NCBI RefSeq assembly: GCF_016919725.2
Contig: NZ_JAJERH010000013.1
Span: 1 to 64,000, forward strand
Direction: 5' to 3'
DNA from: Virgibacillus sp. AGTR
GTDB lineage: Bacteria > Bacillota > Bacilli > Bacillales > Amphibacillaceae
Length of the DNA: 64,000 nt
The translations under genes and the position numbers were made by a program. The notes beneath the pieces are model-generated. The model was not told where the DNA came from, did no database searches, and was given only the letters and a program-made list of their open reading frames with translations. Below are positions 1 to 8,124 of the stretch, one piece after another; position 1 is the first letter of the stretch, and each line of letters opens with the position of its first letter.

Positions 1-260
1 CCGGTTTTTCTTAGTCTATATTAAAACTGTTTTCGTTTTTTTAATCTTTTAATTTTTATTTTTATTTTCCTTTAATCCGTTCTCGCTTGATTTTCAGCCT
101 CATTATTTGGCTTTTTACGTTTGACGTGTTTGTCTACGATATGCTTCCAGTTATTTTTCACGTTCCATCTATCCATTCATTGTGGTTCTACTATCAATTG
201 CATCCGTTAACTGTAAGATAAAATTTTCTATTTACTCATTAAATAATATTGTAAATCAAT
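1..260. other. Intergenic, no confident gene
   Basis: AT-rich stretch. A 34-codon minus-strand frame (176 down to 72) with a Lys/Arg-rich tail has no ribosome binding site and I do not recognise it; it could be the end of a decayed gene. Nothing else seen. Confidence 0.4.
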
Positions 261-277
261 TACCTTTTGTGTATTAT

Positions 278-296
278 GTATATAAAGTATATATAC
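278..296. promoter_or_regulatory. Candidate operator of the GntR/ABC operon
   Basis: Palindrome GTATAT-N7-ATATAC ending 25 nt before the GntR start, within a TATA-rich promoter region. GntR/YtrA-type repressors usually bind a dyad at their own promoter, so autoregulation is inferred. AT-richness makes chance dyads likely. Confidence 0.35.
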
Positions 297-321
297 AATA
301 TATCTAAAAAGAGGTATTTGC

Positions 322-699
322 ATGCAAATTATAATTTCAAATAATGTAAAAGGACCTATTTATGAGCAGATTTATACGCAAATAAAGAAGCATATTTTGA
401 CCAATGAATTGCAAGCCGGGCAGTCTTTACCTTCCATGCGTCAATTAGCTAAGGAATTAGACATAAGTGTCATTACAACTAAACGAGCATACGAAGAACT
501 AGAAAAAAATGGTTTTATCTTTTCGATAGTTGGAAAAGGCTCCTTCGTATCTGAGCAAAATAATGAGATGATTCGAGAACGAAAAATGAAAGTGATAGAA
601 GAGCAATTAATGGACGCCATTCAAAATAGTAAAGAAATAGGTCTAGAGTTAACAGAATTAGAAGAACTGCTTAGAATGCTCTTTAAGGAGGAAGCGTAA
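322..699 (+). CDS. GntR family regulator, YtrA type
   Basis: Short (125 aa) GntR protein. The winged helix-turn-helix spans about residues 10-78 (PSMRQLAKELDIS followed by TTKRAYEELEKNGF and a GKGSFV wing). Only a short helical tail follows, as in the YtrA subfamily, which lacks a large effector domain. The start has an AAAGAGG ribosome binding site. The stop overlaps the ATG of the ABC ATPase (TAATG), so the two are translationally coupled. YtrA-type repressors usually control the ABC transporter encoded with them, often in response to cell-wall-active compounds; that role is inferred here. Confidence 0.9.
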   Translation: MQIIISNNVKGPIYEQIYTQIKKHILTNELQAGQSLPSMRQLAKELDISVITTKRAYEELEKNGFIFSIVGKGSFVSEQNNEMIRERKMKVIEEQLMDAIQNSKEIGLELTELEELLRMLFKEEA

Positions 700-1580
700 T
701 GGAAAGTGTAATTGAGCTAAATCAGGTAAATAAGTCGTTTAACGGATTTCAACTAAAAGACTTATCTATATCGGTTAAGAAAGGCTTTATTACTGGTTTT
801 ATAGGTGGTAATGGGGTTGGTAAATCCACGACAATCAAGTTGATTATGAATTTATTACAACCCGATAGTGGAACTGTTTCCCTTTTCGGCTTGAATTACA
901 AAACACATGAAAAGGAAATAAAACAACGAATCGGCTTTGTGTTCGATGGTAATATCTTTTATGAAAATAGTACATTGGTCGACATGAAGCAAATGATTAG
1001 CCCCGCTTATAATAATTGGGATGATTCCATTTTTGATCAGTATGTAGATATGTTTGAGCTGCCACTAAAGAAAAAAATAAAAACATTTTCAAAAGGGATG
1101 ATGATGAAGGCTTCTTTAACCTTTGCATTATCACACCATGCTGAGCTAATTATTATGGATGAACCAACATCTGGTTTAGATCCAATTTTTCGCCGAGAGC
1201 TGCTGGATATTCTTCATAATCTGATGCAGGATGGTGAAAAGACGATATTCTTTTCAACACATATTACGACAGATTTGGATCGGATAGCGGATTATATCAC
1301 CTTTATTCATAATGGACAGCATCAATTTACAAAAGCGTATTACAAAATCGAAGAAAACTATGCAATTGTGAAAGGTGAGACAAACCTATTAGATCGGGAT
1401 ACAGAACAGGAATTTCTAGGGATTCGCAAGACAAATTATGGCTTTGAGGCATTGACGTCGAATAGACAACGTACAGAAAATATTTTTGGCGATACGGTTG
1501 TTATCGAAAAGCCGACACTTGAAGATATTATGCTATATACAAAGAAGGGAAAAGAACGTTATGCTAAATCTTATTCGTAA
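699..1580 (+). CDS. ABC transporter ATP-binding protein
   Basis: 293 aa nucleotide-binding subunit. Walker A GGNGVGKST at residues 36-44, a degenerate signature FSKGM near 130-134, Walker B IIMDEPTSGLDP near 151-162 and an H-loop in FFSTHI. The C-terminal ~70 residues form the extra domain typical of the YtrB/CcmA-like export group. The ATG overlaps the GntR stop and the 3' end overlaps the permease start by 20 nt, so this is a three-gene operon. It energises the membrane partner next door. The substrate is unknown; antibiotic or peptide export is plausible from the regulator type. Confidence 0.9.
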   Translation: MESVIELNQVNKSFNGFQLKDLSISVKKGFITGFIGGNGVGKSTTIKLIMNLLQPDSGTVSLFGLNYKTHEKEIKQRIGFVFDGNIFYENSTLVDMKQMISPAYNNWDDSIFDQYVDMFELPLKKKIKTFSKGMMMKASLTFALSHHAELIIMDEPTSGLDPIFRRELLDILHNLMQDGEKTIFFSTHITTDLDRIADYITFIHNGQHQFTKAYYKIEENYAIVKGETNLLDRDTEQEFLGIRKTNYGFEALTSNRQRTENIFGDTVVIEKPTLEDIMLYTKKGKERYAKSYS

Positions 1581-2178
1581 AGATATTTTATTACAGAAAA
1601 ATGAATTCTTAATTCTATTACCTGCCTTATTTATCTATTTATTTTTTGGTACCTCTATTACCTCTATTACATGGATAAGTATTGTATTTTGTATTGGAAT
1701 TATTATGGTTGTTTTTTCAAAGGACGAAAAATCGTCAATAAATTTACTGTTGAACGCTTTGCCGTATACACGAAATGAAATAGTTAGTTCGAAATATATT
1801 GGTGCCATTATATGGATGGCTTTCGTTCTCCTAACTATTTCTGTTGGAAATTGGATTATGCATAGCGAAATGGTGCAATGGAAGCAATTGCTTTTGATTA
1901 CAAGTATTGTCGTCATCTTTATTTCATTTGCTTTTCCTTTCTGTTATCTTTTTAAAAGTCGTTATTTAATGAATGCGTCCATTGTTTTGTTTTGTCTTTA
2001 TCTTGTTATCGTTAATACATTTATCGTAGATTTGAATGATCGAATTAGAAATATCGTGCATACAATCTTGTCATTAGAAAATACGCAGCTGTATTTATTC
2101 GTGACCTTATCAGTCGTTCTGCTTTACGTTATCTCATGGATACTTTCTATTCGTATTTATAGAAGAAAAGTATTTTAA
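1561..2178 (+). CDS. ABC-2 type permease subunit
   Basis: 205 aa integral membrane protein with about six hydrophobic segments, starting MLNLIRKDILLQKNEF. The motif LIRKDILLQK followed by a membrane helix is typical of small ABC-2 permeases that pair with YtrB-like ATPases. An in-frame ATG at 1486 gives a longer frame lying wholly inside the ATPase gene. I prefer 1561, which has AAGGGAAAAG upstream and gives a family-like N-terminus. It is the last gene of the GntR-ATPase-permease operon and is followed by a terminator. Confidence 0.85.
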   Translation: MLNLIRKDILLQKNEFLILLPALFIYLFFGTSITSITWISIVFCIGIIMVVFSKDEKSSINLLLNALPYTRNEIVSSKYIGAIIWMAFVLLTISVGNWIMHSEMVQWKQLLLITSIVVIFISFAFPFCYLFKSRYLMNASIVLFCLYLVIVNTFIVDLNDRIRNIVHTILSLENTQLYLFVTLSVVLLYVISWILSIRIYRRKVF

Positions 2179-2315
2179 TGGTGTTGAAAAAGGGGTGTTT
2201 AACTTGTTTTCAACAGAACTTTAATCTTCCATACTGTAAGTCAGTTAACGGTGATAATGGAGTAACAAAAGAGTAGTATGTCATTTCAGGTTTTTAATAC
2301 CCTACGAACAGTGCA

Positions 2316-2352
2316 AAAAAGGAGTGAATTCAATTTGGGCTCACTCCTTTTT
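2316..2352. terminator. Rho-independent terminator of the ABC operon
   Basis: Twelve-base stem AAAAAGGAGTGA / TCACTCCTTTTT with a 13-nt loop. The A and T tracts on both sides make it usable in either direction. Confidence 0.8.
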
Positions 2353-2379
2353 CTAATCAATAGATTTCCATTTCCCTGT

Positions 2380-2434
2380 TTTATCCCGCATATAACTGAC
2401 AGTAAGACCCTCACTGATTGAAAGCTTACTTTAT
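2380..2434 (+). repeat. Family 1 intergenic repeat, short copy A
   Basis: Begins TTTATCCCGCATATAACTG and ends near a degenerate GAAGTTTCACTTTAT block. This copy lacks the middle part found in the long copies at 11.6, 44.3 and 55.8-56.1 kb. It lies between the ABC terminator and the TetR promoter. Confidence 0.75.
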
Positions 2435-2451
2435 TTACTCATAATGAAAAC

Positions 2452-2480
2452 TTGACAAATAGCTTATGATGCATTAGGAT
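2452..2480 (+). promoter_or_regulatory. SigA promoter of the tetR gene
   Basis: TTGACA (2452-2457), 17-nt spacer, TAGGAT (2475-2480), directly upstream of the operator at 2495. Confidence 0.75.
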
Positions 2481-2494
2481 AAGAAAAAAATAAT

Positions 2495-2514
2495 GTTAGT
2501 TGTTAATAACTATC
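2495..2514. promoter_or_regulatory. TetR operator, copy 1
   Basis: GTTAGTT-GTTAAT-AACTATC, one base from the symmetric copy at 3204. It lies just after the -10 box of tetR, so it would give autorepression. Confidence 0.7.
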
Positions 2515-2534
2515 ACGAGAGGAGTAGTTGTTAG

Positions 2535-3122
2535 TTGAATGAAAAAACTAAAAGTACCGCAGATAGAATCCTATCAGCGACAATCCAATTAATGTCTGAA
2601 AAAGGGTATAAAACCGTAACGATTAAAGAAATTGCAGCAAATGCGGGTATGAGTGAAATGACTGTTTTTCGAACCTTTGGAACAAAAAAAGCAATATTAG
2701 AAGCCATAATCGATAACTACCTATACACAGGGCCTATAGAACAACAGATCCAAAAAAATATCACATTTAATTTAGAAGAGGATCTACTAATGATAAGTAT
2801 GTTGTATCATGAACTATTGGCAAAAAATAGACAAATTTTCTTAATTTCCATTATGGAACGTAAAACAATGCCCGATATTCATGTGAATGTCCACAAGAAT
2901 GCAGCTAAATTTCTAAAAGTAGTTATCGACTACTTAAAAGTGATGCAGGAAAAGGGCAAGGTAGTTGATGGAGACCCAGAAATTCAAGCGTTAACATTAA
3001 TGCAATTTAACTATGGGAAGTTTGTTGCTGAAACACTACTGGAGGGCTCGTCCTCTACATTACCACAGGAGGATTATCTTCGAGAGGCGATAACTATAAT
3101 TGCTAAGGGATTAAAGCCTTAA
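2535..3122 (+). CDS. TetR/AcrR family repressor of the adjacent drug exporter
   Basis: 195 aa. Helix-turn-helix at about residues 10-55 (ILSATIQLMSEKGYKTVTIK, then MSEMTVFRTFGTKKAILEAII), followed by a helical ligand and dimer domain. The start is TTG behind GAGAGGAG; a nearby ATG is out of frame. The same 20-bp dyad lies at its own promoter and at the exporter promoter, so it very likely represses both and is released by an exported compound. That is the standard TetR/efflux arrangement; the inducer is unknown. Confidence 0.88.
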   Translation: MNEKTKSTADRILSATIQLMSEKGYKTVTIKEIAANAGMSEMTVFRTFGTKKAILEAIIDNYLYTGPIEQQIQKNITFNLEEDLLMISMLYHELLAKNRQIFLISIMERKTMPDIHVNVHKNAAKFLKVVIDYLKVMQEKGKVVDGDPEIQALTLMQFNYGKFVAETLLEGSSSTLPQEDYLREAITIIAKGLKP

Positions 3123-3136
3123 TTTTTTTTACGATT

Positions 3137-3164
3137 CAATGTTAGTTATCACTATCTAACATTG
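3137..3164. promoter_or_regulatory. Dyad related to the TetR operators
   Basis: Perfect 9-bp inverted repeat CAATGTTAG / CTAACATTG with a 10-nt gap, between tetR and the exporter. The ATGTTAGTT core matches the other two sites. It could be a third operator or a weak terminator; a few T residues precede it but no T run follows. Confidence 0.5.
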
Positions 3165-3203
3165 AAGTGTTTTCGTTTCTCTCCCTCATTACTTAAACTT
3201 AAT

Positions 3204-3223
3204 GTTAGTTGCTAATAACTAAC
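3204..3223. promoter_or_regulatory. TetR operator, copy 2 (exporter promoter)
   Basis: Symmetric site GTTAGTT-GCTAAT-AACTAAC, 45 nt before the exporter start. The repeat of this dyad upstream of tetR identifies both as binding sites of the same regulator. Confidence 0.7.
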
Positions 3224-3268
3224 TAACAATGTTTAACATAAATTAAATATATATAAGGAGTGTGTTGA

Positions 3269-4750
3269 ATGAAAAGAATGGAAGATAAAGTTATTTCGGA
3301 GATTAGTGGGCAGCGCCGTTCATATCCTACTGTCACGCTCATCGTTGTTCTTGCTGGAGTGCTTGTCATAGCAATGTCAATTGCTGGAACAGCAGTAGCA
3401 GTTCCACAAATAGGTGTTGATTTGAGCGTATCCGGTGCCCCTTTGCACTGGGTGGTTGCAGCTTACAATCTAACATTTGCTGCTTTTACGCTAGTATTTG
3501 GATCGCTGGCGGATTTATTCGGCCGTCGGCGTACATTTATCATTGGATCGGCTCTTTTTGTCATTGGATCGCTTATTAGCGCAATCTCGAATAATATTTT
3601 TCTGATGGACGCTGCTCGTGCACTAGCTGGCATCGGTGGTGCAGGAGTGATGGCAAGTGGTGGTGCAATCCTTGCCACTACATTCAATGGTCCAGCTCGT
3701 ATGAGAGCATTCGCTGCGTTAGGAACGATGGCAGGTGTAGGTATTGCCATTGGTCCATTTTTGTCTGGTTGGTTAGTTGGCGAGTTTGGGTGGCGTTCCA
3801 TCTTTCTTATTTATTTAGCCATTGGCGTACTGATTCTGATTGGTACTTTGTTCATATCTGAGTCGCGAGGAGCTCAGAGCGTCAAAGTAGATTGGCCAGG
3901 GATGCTTACTTTTATCGTAGGGTTCACGCTAATAATGTTTGGCATCATGCAAGGGCCAGAGATTGGGTGGGGAAGCCCGGTAATTCTTACAGTGTTTGTG
4001 GTTGGAATAATATTACTTTCAATTTTCGTTTTCGTTGAGCGACGAAGTACACATCCTGTTCTTAACTTAAAGCTGATTAAAAATACAAGATTTATGGCTT
4101 GGTGTATTAGTACACTTATAACATCAGTTGGTTTTCTCGGTGTACTGGTCTTCCTTCCAGTCTACTTACAAGGGGTGAATCAGATCTCTGCTGAAGAGGT
4201 TGGTGTTATTATGCTGATACTAACGGCACCAGTATTAGTGATTCCCCAGCTTGGTGGCTGGTTAGTAAATCGGGGCGTTTCCACTCCGGCTCTTATTGGG
4301 CTAAGCCTTTTGTTAATAGCTGCTGGTAATGCCTGGTTAACGGTGATTCATCCAGGTGTAAGTACAAGTGATTTATTTGGTCCCTTGCTAATGATTGGAG
4401 TCGGAATGGGAATTTCATTTGGTATTACCGATGGCCAGGCTATGAGCCTCGTAGACCAAGAGCAAGTTGGAATGGCGGCAGGTTTCCTTAATACTATTCG
4501 AGGTGGTTCTGAAGCATTAGTTATTGCTGTGTTTGGTGCAGTATTAGTCACATTGCTTCAGGTACGGGTGAAATCAGCTGAGCTTGCAGAGCAAGTAGCA
4601 GCAGGGGTTATTACTAGTTCAGACTCAGGATTTCTCTCTGAACAGTTCACCGAAGCATGGCAAGTTACACTATGGGGCGTAGCTGCAATTTGTGCTACGA
4701 TGGCAGTTGTCGTTTATGTAATGCTTGTAGTGCCTAAGCGCTATTCATAG
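3269..4750 (+). CDS. MFS drug exporter, DHA2 (14-helix) family
   Basis: 493 aa with about 14 hydrophobic segments. The loop 2-3 signature GSLADLFGRRRTF and the antiporter-type motif GIAIGPFLSGWL are clear. It resembles the QacA/EmrB-like DHA2 group, which exports drugs or cationic compounds in exchange for protons. The start ATG has AAGGAG about 10 nt upstream. It is transcribed separately from tetR but carries the same operator. GC content is higher than in the flanking genes, which fits a horizontally acquired resistance cassette. The substrate cannot be read from the sequence. Confidence 0.9.
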   Translation: MKRMEDKVISEISGQRRSYPTVTLIVVLAGVLVIAMSIAGTAVAVPQIGVDLSVSGAPLHWVVAAYNLTFAAFTLVFGSLADLFGRRRTFIIGSALFVIGSLISAISNNIFLMDAARALAGIGGAGVMASGGAILATTFNGPARMRAFAALGTMAGVGIAIGPFLSGWLVGEFGWRSIFLIYLAIGVLILIGTLFISESRGAQSVKVDWPGMLTFIVGFTLIMFGIMQGPEIGWGSPVILTVFVVGIILLSIFVFVERRSTHPVLNLKLIKNTRFMAWCISTLITSVGFLGVLVFLPVYLQGVNQISAEEVGVIMLILTAPVLVIPQLGGWLVNRGVSTPALIGLSLLLIAAGNAWLTVIHPGVSTSDLFGPLLMIGVGMGISFGITDGQAMSLVDQEQVGMAAGFLNTIRGGSEALVIAVFGAVLVTLLQVRVKSAELAEQVAAGVITSSDSGFLSEQFTEAWQVTLWGVAAICATMAVVVYVMLVVPKRYS

Positions 4751-4874
4751 GAATAGTAGTTATTCAAGATTTTAGTATACAAACTTGTAAATGATAAATC
4801 TAAAGGAATTTAACTATCGAGTCAATAAAATGTCGAAGATCTATAAATGTTACTATTTAATTTCCACTATAGGC

Positions 4875-4906
4875 GGAGGCTTTTCACATACTGCCTAAAA
4901 GCCTCC
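4875..4906. terminator. Hairpin downstream of the exporter
   Basis: Ten-base stem GGAGGCTTTT / AAAAGCCTCC with a 12-nt loop. The T tract after it is weak. About 120 nt after the exporter stop. The rest of 4907-5114 shows nothing I can name. Confidence 0.5.
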
Positions 4907-5114
4907 TTGTCACTTCTTACCTAGTCATGCTCTCCTGCGTATTTGGTTCCTATTTATAGTAACATTACAAAACTAATGTACTTCATTGTATGTTACAGTG
5001 ATGATATTTGGTTTACTAAGAACGGTGGAATAAATAAATTAGCTACGGTTATACAAAAACTCTAAAAAATGTACGATTTGACTTATACCTATTTTTTAAT
5101 AGTTTTCATGTACG

Positions 5115-5507
5115 TCATTCATTTTTCTTTTTTGTAGGCTTTTCATCCAGAATGGACCTTAACTCCTTAATATCATCTTCTGATAAAGAATCTTCCTGGA
5201 TAAACTGTACTAGCATTGATTTTAATGTTCCACCATAAATTCGCTGAATAAAGGACTTTGCCTCTGCATGTTGACAATCATCCTGGGTGTAAAGCGGAAA
5301 AAAGGTGTATACTCTTTGGTTTTTATTTACTCCGACAACCTTTTTATGAGCAAGACGATCCAAAAGTGTGCGTACTGTTTTCGCCTTCCAGTCCTTCTGT
5401 TCCTGCAAGGATGAAATGACTTCGTTGGCTGTCTGTGGGGACTTTTCCCAAAGCACATTCATGACTTCCCATTCTGCTTCCGATATACTAGGTACTTTAT
5501 TTGTCAC
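5115..5507 (-). CDS. blaI: BlaI/MecI family repressor
   Basis: 130 aa winged-helix repressor. The N-terminus reads VTNKVPSISEAEWEVMNVLW, then KTVRTLLDRLAHKKVV, the standard BlaI/MecI DNA-binding fold; the C-terminal helices dimerise. The start is a GTG with AGGAGG eight bases upstream; the longer ATG frame (to 5549) runs across that site and is unlikely. In this family the repressor is inactivated by cleavage after the BlaR1 sensor binds a beta-lactam. It lies 95 nt downstream of blaR1 on the same strand, and two TAC-N3-TGTA operators sit upstream of blaR1. Confidence 0.92.
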   Translation of the reverse strand: MTNKVPSISEAEWEVMNVLWEKSPQTANEVISSLQEQKDWKAKTVRTLLDRLAHKKVVGVNKNQRVYTFFPLYTQDDCQHAEAKSFIQRIYGGTLKSMLVQFIQEDSLSEDDIKELRSILDEKPTKKKNE

Positions 5508-5556
5508 ACTAATCTCCTCCTGCTTAAAATGCGCCCGTTTAATGTACAAAAATTTT

Positions 5557-5572
5557 TAGTATGTGTATACTA
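5557..5572. promoter_or_regulatory. Palindrome upstream of blaI
   Basis: TAGTAT-GTGT-ATACTA, a perfect 6-bp dyad in the blaR1-blaI gap. It differs from the TACnnnTGTA sites at 7.6 kb, so its role as a BlaI site is uncertain. Confidence 0.4.
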
Positions 5573-5602
5573 GGCTTTTTCAATTAGCATTAACCTTAAA
5601 AG

Positions 5603-7372
5603 CTAATATATATCCTTATCTCTTAAAATGGATAATGTTATTTCAGCTGCCTTACTTCCGTAGGAGCTTGCTTCATTTTGTATGTTCGTTGCAAAGAAGA
5701 AAGTATCCGCTTCGGTCTCGACATATCCTATGAACCAACCACTAATATTTTTGCCATTGACACTACCTGTGCCAGTTTTTCCTGAGAGTATCATACCATC
5801 TTTTTCCTCTAATTTAATTGCATCTTTTACCGTTTGGATATTCTTATCTTTAAATCCATATTTGTTTGTATAAAAGTCTTTCAGTGCATTTACTTGTTCG
5901 ATTGGAGATACTTTCAAGGAAGACTCCAGCCAATAGTTGGATAATCCAGCAGAAATATCTTTATTACCATAGTTTATTGTCTTTAGATAAGCTTGGATGT
6001 TGTCTTTAGAAACATGCTGATCCAATCTTTGAAAATACCAAGAAACAGAATTTTTCATTGCTGTAGTTAAATTTTGATCCTGATTCCAAGAATCATATGG
6101 ATATTGCATCCCATTCCACTTTAACGTGGAATTTTCGTTTGTTATGACATTTGATTCTAGTCCAAATAATGCGCTATAAATCTTATACGTAGAATTAGGA
6201 GAAACTCTTAATGTGCTTTTCTCTTCATTATAAATACGATATGTCTCATCTTGTATACTATATAATACAAAGCTTCCTTCATAACCCACAAAATAGTTGC
6301 TTAAATCCTCGTAGATTGTTCGTTCATGCTTAAATTTATGATGATTATCTTCAGCTGTCGTAGCAGAAATGATCGGAATTTGACTCGTTACAAATAACCC
6401 TACAAGCATAAAGATAGCTAGACTTTTCAGCTTCAACAGCTTTGATTCGGTTGTATACGATGCAATACTTTCAATACGCCTTTTAATCTGCCTTTTTGAC
6501 CCGTTTAGCTGATTTGTCAAAATAAAATGCTCTCTGCTCTGGGAGTTTTTATCAACAAAATTAATAATTGTATTTCCATAGACCCTATATTTCTGCTTAT
6601 CTAATAACTTCAATACAGCAATATCGCAGGCAATTTCACGATCTAATCTCATTTCTTTAAAAGCAAACCAAACGAATGGATTAAACCAGTAAACAATTTG
6701 ATACATGACAACAAGGTAATTTATTGCAATATCTTTATATTTATAATGATTCAGTTCATGTAGCAAAATGTATTTAATTTCCTCCATCGATAGCCATTTT
6801 TCAAAATGACTTGGCAATACAATATAAGTTTTAAATAGACCAAATGTCATAGGGGATTTGACAAGCGGGGATATTCCTATATTTATTTGTTTTGTTACAT
6901 TTAACCGTTGTTTACATTGTTCAAACAAACTTAGAATTTCATTATTCCCAATGCTATACGTAGCGCGCTTTATTTTTTTAAGTTTTAACCACGAATGGAT
7001 TGTTAGCGCAGTGAAAAGCAGCATGCCTAGTATCCAAATTACGACTAGTATTTCATTTAGGGCTGTAAGATCCATTCGATTAACAGAGACTGAAAAGTCC
7101 TGCATCCAGTTTACCTCCGCTTGAGGTTCTTCAGCCAAAGTTGTAGATGATGGTGTTTGATTTGCTTGCTTACCATCCATCGACAAATAGTTTCCAACAT
7201 GAAGGTAATGAGTTGGTATGAAAGGAAGCGTCAACGCAAATAGCAATAAAAACCATAAATGATATCTCCATTTGGCGGAGAGTTGGTTTTTAAACAATTT
7301 TCTAATTAACGTAATAACTACAACAGTAAAAGAAGACACCATAAAACTTATCATAAAGTGGATAAAATCCAT
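5603..7372 (-). CDS. blaR1: BlaR1/MecR1 beta-lactam sensor-protease
   Basis: 589 aa membrane sensor. The N-terminal part has several membrane helices and an M56 zinc-protease motif HELNH (residues 205-209). The C-terminal part is an extracellular penicillin-binding domain with the acylation motif STYK (394-397) and KTGTG (from 532). Beta-lactam acylation of that Ser signals through the membrane, activates the protease and leads to loss of BlaI. The start was moved to the ATG at 7372, preceded by TTGGAGAG; the longer frame adds 14 non-family residues. Length matches the family (585-600). All catalytic motifs are present, so the sensor looks intact even though the PBP next to it is broken. Confidence 0.93.
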   Translation of the reverse strand: MDFIHFMISFMVSSFTVVVITLIRKLFKNQLSAKWRYHLWFLLLFALTLPFIPTHYLHVGNYLSMDGKQANQTPSSTTLAEEPQAEVNWMQDFSVSVNRMDLTALNEILVVIWILGMLLFTALTIHSWLKLKKIKRATYSIGNNEILSLFEQCKQRLNVTKQINIGISPLVKSPMTFGLFKTYIVLPSHFEKWLSMEEIKYILLHELNHYKYKDIAINYLVVMYQIVYWFNPFVWFAFKEMRLDREIACDIAVLKLLDKQKYRVYGNTIINFVDKNSQSREHFILTNQLNGSKRQIKRRIESIASYTTESKLLKLKSLAIFMLVGLFVTSQIPIISATTAEDNHHKFKHERTIYEDLSNYFVGYEGSFVLYSIQDETYRIYNEEKSTLRVSPNSTYKIYSALFGLESNVITNENSTLKWNGMQYPYDSWNQDQNLTTAMKNSVSWYFQRLDQHVSKDNIQAYLKTINYGNKDISAGLSNYWLESSLKVSPIEQVNALKDFYTNKYGFKDKNIQTVKDAIKLEEKDGMILSGKTGTGSVNGKNISGWFIGYVETEADTFFFATNIQNEASSYGSKAAEITLSILRDKDIY

Positions 7373-7609
7373 GCTATTCTCTCCAATTCTTGACCATCTT
7401 AACTTTCGTAGCAATGATTACTAAAAGATAGAATCACATAATGAATATATAAAAATAGTAGCACTTCATGATTGGTTAAGCAATCTACCAAATTTATGTA
7501 AACAGTGCAATTACAAGAAGTAAACGTACAACCTATATAGTAGATCGCCCCTTCTAGATGATTGTCACAACCATATTTCAAGGGATCTTGTTTAATGATC
7601 TTTGTCCAT

Positions 7610-7653
7610 TTGACAAAAATAGATTACGACTGTAGTATTAGACTACGGTTGTA
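7610..7653 (+). promoter_or_regulatory. SigA promoter with two tandem BlaI-type operators
   Basis: Plus-strand promoter TTGACA (7610-7615), 17 nt, TAGTAT (7633-7638). Two sites overlap it: TACGACTGTA (7625-7634) and TACGGTTGTA (7644-7653). Together they form a larger inverted repeat from AGATTAC to GTAATCT. BlaI/MecI sites are built on TACA/TGTA, so these are strong candidates. The promoter points at the PBP/beta-lactamase genes; the blaR1 promoter must lie on the other strand nearby. Confidence 0.75.
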
Positions 7654-7705
7654 ATCTGTATGTAGTTACTTAGGTGAGAGATTGTACAAGAAGAATCTAA
7701 GCAAG

Positions 7706-7936
7706 CTAAGTAAAGACAAGAGCTCTTTTGTGTTGATGCTTCGGTACTTCTTCATACTTTTTCCCATAATATTCGCTATACTCAGGAATCAGCCTTCTTA
7801 CCGAGTTAGCGACTTCAACTAGATAATATCGGAGATACTGATTTCCATTCGTCTTGAGACCCCACAGCGAACGTTTTTTGTGAGCAAAAGGCTCAAGCCA
7901 TGCCCACGGAAAGCGTCCGTCAGGAATGAAAAGCAA
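7706..7936 (-). mobile_element. IS110-family transposase fragment
   Basis: 76-residue frame containing NGNQYLRYYLVEVANSVRR and YYGKKYEEVPKHQHKRAL, typical of the C-terminal Transposase_20 region of IS110-family enzymes. The N-terminal RuvC-like DEDD domain is missing and the frame starts in unrelated sequence, so it is a remnant. It sits between the BlaI-controlled promoter and the PBP gene. An unrecognised 43-codon frame follows at 7936-8067. Confidence 0.75.
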
Positions 7937-8124
7937 TGAAATGGTTTGGGAAGGATATCAGCAAAATGGACACAAAAAATCCTAAATTGCTTTTAGTAAT
8001 GATGATTAAAGATGTCAAGCAGAGAGGAGGCACGGCTATGTTATCCCAAAATGGAGAAAATCCTTAAATCGCTTCAATAGGTGCCTATTAATAGAGTGAT
8101 TTTTAAAGGGAGTTTGTTGAAACA

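Noticed and set aside
7936-8067. 43-codon ORF between the IS110 remnant and the PBP gene
   Set aside because: No clear ribosome binding site and no recognisable family; probably chance or a remnant.
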